Assembly: GCA_002417905.1 (NCBI GenBank)
Contig: DIDB01000180.1
Coordinates: 1 to 11,733, forward strand
Direction of reading: 5' to 3'
Source of the DNA: Pseudomonadaceae bacterium UBA5811
GTDB taxonomy: Bacteria; Pseudomonadota; Gammaproteobacteria; Pseudomonadales; Pseudomonadaceae
DNA length: 11,733 nt
Positions 8,036 through 11,733 of this stretch are shown here, piece after piece. Position numbers and translations under genes: made by a program. Under the pieces are notes generated by a model. The model was not told the DNA's origin. It saw only the letters and a list, made by a program, of their open reading frames with translations, and made no database searches. How positions within the stretch are numbered: the stretch's first letter is position 1; every line of letters starts with the position of its first letter.

Positions 8036-9445
8036 TTAGTAGCGGTAGCTGTCCGGTTTGAACGGGCCATCGGCCGGTACGCCGATGTAACGGGCCTGGT
8101 CGCCGGTCAGGCGGGTCAGGACACCACCAAAGCCCCGGACCATCTCGGCCGCCACTTCTTCATCCAGTTTTTTCGGCAGTACGGTTACGCTGATCCGGCC
8201 CGGTTTTTCAGCAGTGGTCAGGCTGGCGAATTTTTCCTGGTAGAGGTGGATCTGGGCCAGCACCTGGTTGGCAAAGGAGCCGTCCATGATCCGGCTGGGA
8301 TGGCCGGTGGCATTGCCAAGGTTGACCAGCCGGCCTTCGGCCAGCAGGATCAGGTAGTCATCATTGGCCGGGTCGAAGCGGTCGCTGCCGGTACGGTGAA
8401 TCTTGTGTACCTGGGGTTTGACTTCTTCCCAGCACCAGTGCTGGCGCATGAAGGCTGTGTCGATTTCGTTGTCGAAGTGGCCAATATTGCAGACTACTGC
8501 CCGCTTTTTCAGCGCCTTGAGCATGGGGGCATCACAGACATTCACGTTGCCGGTGGTGGTGACGATCAGGTCCGTTTTGCCCAGCAGCCCGTAGTTGATG
8601 CAGGCATCGCTGCCGTCATTGTGGCCATCCCGGTAGGGGGATACCACTTCGTAACCATCCATGCAGGCCTGCATGGCGCAGATTGGGTCCACTTCGCTGA
8701 CCCGGACAATCATGCCCTCCTGGCGTAGCGAGGCGGCTGAGCCCTTGCCCACATCACCATAGCCGATCACCAGTGCCTGCTTGCCGGACAGCAGGTGGTC
8801 GGTACCGCGCTTGATGGCGTCGTTCAGGCTGTGGCGGCAGCCGTACTTGTTGTCATTTTTGCTCTTGGTCACTGCATCATTGACATTGATGGCCGGGACT
8901 TTGAGCGTGCCGGCCTTCAGCATGTCCAGCAGCCGGTGAACGCCGGTGGTGGTTTCCTCGGTGACGCCGTGGATACCTTCCAGCAGCGCCGGGTATTTTT
9001 CGTGGAGGATCTGGGTCAGGTCGCCACCGTCATCCAGCACCATATTGGCGCCCCAGGACTGGCCCTCTTTGAGGATGGTCTGCTCGATGCACCATTCATA
9101 CTCTGCTCCGGTTTCGCCCTTCCAGGCAAAGACCGGAATGCCGGCAGCGGCAATGGCAGCGGCCGCCTGGTCCTGGGTGGAAAAAATGTTGCAGGAGGAC
9201 CAGCGGACCTCGGCACCCAGGGCCACCAGGGTTTCGATCAGCACGGCGGTCTGGATGGTCATATGGATACAGCCCATGATCCGGGCACCAGCCAGCGGCT
9301 GGCTGGCTGCATATTTGCGGCGCAGGCCCATCAGGGCCGGCATTTCTGACTCGGCAATAATGATTTCCCGGCGGCCCCATTCGGCCAGGGCGATATCGGC
9401 AACCCGGTAATCAGTAAAGCCGGCAGGCGTCATGACAGCGCTCAT
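8036..9445 (-). CDS. ahcY: S-adenosylhomocysteine hydrolase (adenosylhomocysteinase)
   Basis: NAD+-dependent cleavage of S-adenosylhomocysteine to homocysteine and adenosine, which removes the product inhibitor of methyltransferases. The protein is 469 residues, the long bacterial form. Seen: [17 protein letters not shown] (57-73), the substrate-site region [12 protein letters not shown] (188-199) with the conserved Lys, the NAD-binding GYGDVGKG (228-235), HFDNEID (323-329), and the C-terminal KPDSYRY, whose Lys and Tyr reach into the partner subunit's NAD site. ATG 9445 is supported by GGAG (9458-9455) 9 bases upstream; an internal ATG at 9433 has none. The frame is open upstream as far as 9922, but that part is riboswitch, promoter and ligB in another frame. 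It is preceded by an SAH riboswitch and followed by metF. Confidence 0.97.
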   Translation of the reverse strand: MSAVMTPAGFTDYRVADIALAEWGRREIIIAESEMPALMGLRRKYAASQPLAGARIMGCIHMTIQTAVLIETLVALGAEVRWSSCNIFSTQDQAAAAIAAAGIPVFAWKGETGAEYEWCIEQTILKEGQSWGANMVLDDGGDLTQILHEKYPALLEGIHGVTEETTTGVHRLLDMLKAGTLKVPAINVNDAVTKSKNDNKYGCRHSLNDAIKRGTDHLLSGKQALVIGYGDVGKGSAASLRQEGMIVRVSEVDPICAMQACMDGYEVVSPYRDGHNDGSDACINYGLLGKTDLIVTTTGNVNVCDAPMLKALKKRAVVCNIGHFDNEIDTAFMRQHWCWEEVKPQVHKIHRTGSDRFDPANDDYLILLAEGRLVNLGNATGHPSRIMDGSFANQVLAQIHLYQEKFASLTTAEKPGRISVTVLPKKLDEEVAAEMVRGFGGVLTRLTGDQARYIGVPADGPFKPDSYRY

Positions 9446-9454
9446 GCGTTGAGT

Positions 9455-9478
9455 CTCCATTCGTAGTGGTGCGAATGG
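9455..9478 (-). promoter_or_regulatory. Hairpin covering the ahcY ribosome binding site
   Basis: Between the riboswitch and the ahcY start, CCATTCG (9478-9472) and CGAATGG (9463-9457) make a perfect 7-bp stem with an 8-base loop. Its 3' arm takes in the first two bases of the ribosome site GGAG (9458-9455). Its 5' arm shares two bases with the last riboswitch pairing strand GCGCCC (9482-9477), so ligand-stabilised pairing there would compete with the outer two base pairs and could free the ribosome site. Confidence 0.65.
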
Positions 9479-9559
9479 GCGCCGTTGATGCGTTTTGGGG
9501 AACGCCCCGGCCGAGCCTGACAGAATCTGGCCGGGCCAGTCTGCTGCAGCGCCCCTCGG
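9477..9559 (-). promoter_or_regulatory. SAH riboswitch upstream of ahcY
   Basis: The minus strand carries the conserved blocks of the S-adenosylhomocysteine riboswitch in order: CCGAGGGGCGCTGC (9559-9546), a variable hairpin CTGGC..GCCAG, CAGGCTCGG (9519-9511), a second hairpin GCGTT..AACGC, then AACGGCGCCC (9486-9477). CCGAG (9559-9555) pairs with CTCGG (9515-9511), and GGGCGC (9554-9549) can pair with GCGCCC (9482-9477), giving the pseudoknotted fold of this class. This class is known upstream of ahcY, metH and metF in proteobacteria and turns expression on when SAH is high. It fits the ahcY-metF unit exactly. Confidence 0.93.
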
Positions 9560-9603
9560 ACGGGTGGCGGGCATGGCGGCCAGGCCGCCCTGAAAATCTG
9601 GCC

Positions 9604-9632
9604 AGTATAACCGGCTCATGGTCCAATGCCCA
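9604..9632 (-). promoter_or_regulatory. Sigma-70-type promoter of the ahcY-metF unit
   Basis: On the minus strand TGGGCA (9632-9627; 4 of 6 to TTGACA) and TATACT (9609-9604; 5 of 6 to TATAAT) are separated by 17 bases. The predicted start near 9597 lies about 38 bases ahead of the riboswitch, which places the whole aptamer in the leader. The -35 element sits 10 bases past the ligB stop. Confidence 0.6.
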
Positions 9633-9641
9633 GGTGGGCCA

Positions 9642-11450
<1,809 letters not shown>

Positions 11451-11733
11451 GTGATCCCGGTAATTTCTGTTGAAGGCTTGACCAAAACCTATGCTTCCGG
11501 CCATCCGGCCCTGAAGCGCATTGACCTGCAGATCCGCCGTGGCGAAATCTTTGCCCTGCTGGGACCGAATGGTGCAGGCAAAACCACGCTGATCAGCATC
11601 ATCTGCGGTCTGGTCAATCCAGGCAGTGGCCGGGTGCGGGTAGATGGTTTTGATGTGCAGGAGGATTACCGCCAGGCCCGGCGACGGATCGGGCTGGTGC
11701 CCCAGGAGCCGCATCACGACGGCTCCGCGAGCG
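11451..11733 (+). CDS. ABC transporter ATP-binding protein, N-terminal part (3' end outside window)
   Basis: ATPase subunit of an ABC-2 type exporter, probably of the YadG/CcmA-like group that pairs with a separate membrane permease expected downstream. 94 residues are visible. A Tyr (Y14, in the A-loop position) is followed by Walker A GPNGAGKT (38-45) and the Q-loop VPQE (83-86). The start is read as GTG 11451, with AGAGGG just upstream; the spacing is short but no better in-frame start is seen. The signature motif and Walker B lie past the window. The last visible residues, EPHHDGSAS, depart from the ELxxDxFE pattern usual at this place, which may be real variation or base errors at the end of the sequence. 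Confidence 0.85.
   Translation, partial: MIPVISVEGLTKTYASGHPALKRIDLQIRRGEIFALLGPNGAGKTTLISIICGLVNPGSGRVRVDGFDVQEDYRQARRRIGLVPQEPHHDGSAS

Noticed and set aside
7430..8728. 432-codon open frame on the plus strand across metF and ahcY
   Set aside because: It runs antisense to two clear conserved enzymes and across their gap; the translation has no family motif.

Overview
This window is high-GC bacterial DNA, most likely from a free-living, nitrogen-fixing gammaproteobacterium. Three things point there: the gene order nifV-x-nifW-nifZ-nifM-clpX-nifF is close to the Azotobacter vinelandii / Pseudomonas stutzeri order, the NifF protein is strikingly similar to the A. vinelandii flavodoxin as I remember it, and the rest is gammaproteobacterial in style (LigB, an RhlE-type helicase, an ahcY gene led by an SAH riboswitch). 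Genus cannot be fixed from the sequence alone.

Layout. Bases 1-4231 (+) are the end of a nif accessory operon. It holds the C-terminal half of homocitrate synthase (nifV), an unfamiliar TPR-like gene in the place where cysE sits in Azotobacter, then nifW, nifZ, nifM and a nif-specific clpX. From the TPR-like gene to clpX the genes abut or overlap, twice with the same 8-base overlap ATGACTGA; only the nifZ start stands 19 bases clear of its neighbour. A strong intrinsic terminator follows clpX. A -24/-12 (sigma-54) promoter candidate then leads nifF, the flavodoxin electron donor to nitrogenase, which ends in its own terminator. This is the right-hand edge of the nif island.

Bases 5059-9632 (-) are housekeeping genes. 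One is a DEAD-box RNA helicase of RhlE type with a long basic disordered tail. The other unit is the methyl-cycle pair ahcY-metF, which clears S-adenosylhomocysteine and makes methyl-tetrahydrofolate for methionine synthesis. Upstream of ahcY is a clear SAH riboswitch, followed by a hairpin that covers the ribosome binding site, with a plausible sigma-70 promoter in front.

Bases 9642-11321 (-) encode LigB, the second, zinc-finger-less NAD+-dependent DNA ligase, here with a signal-peptide-like start. Divergent from it, at 11451, begins an ABC-transporter ATPase that runs off the window.

How it fits together: the left part matures nitrogenase (homocitrate for FeMo-co; NifW/Z for MoFe protein; NifM for Fe protein; ClpX for turnover) and feeds it electrons (NifF). 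I see no wholly new system. The points most worth following are the TPR-like gene inside the nif operon, the altered pore-2 loop of the nif ClpX, the layout of the SAH riboswitch expression platform, and the separately controlled nifF.
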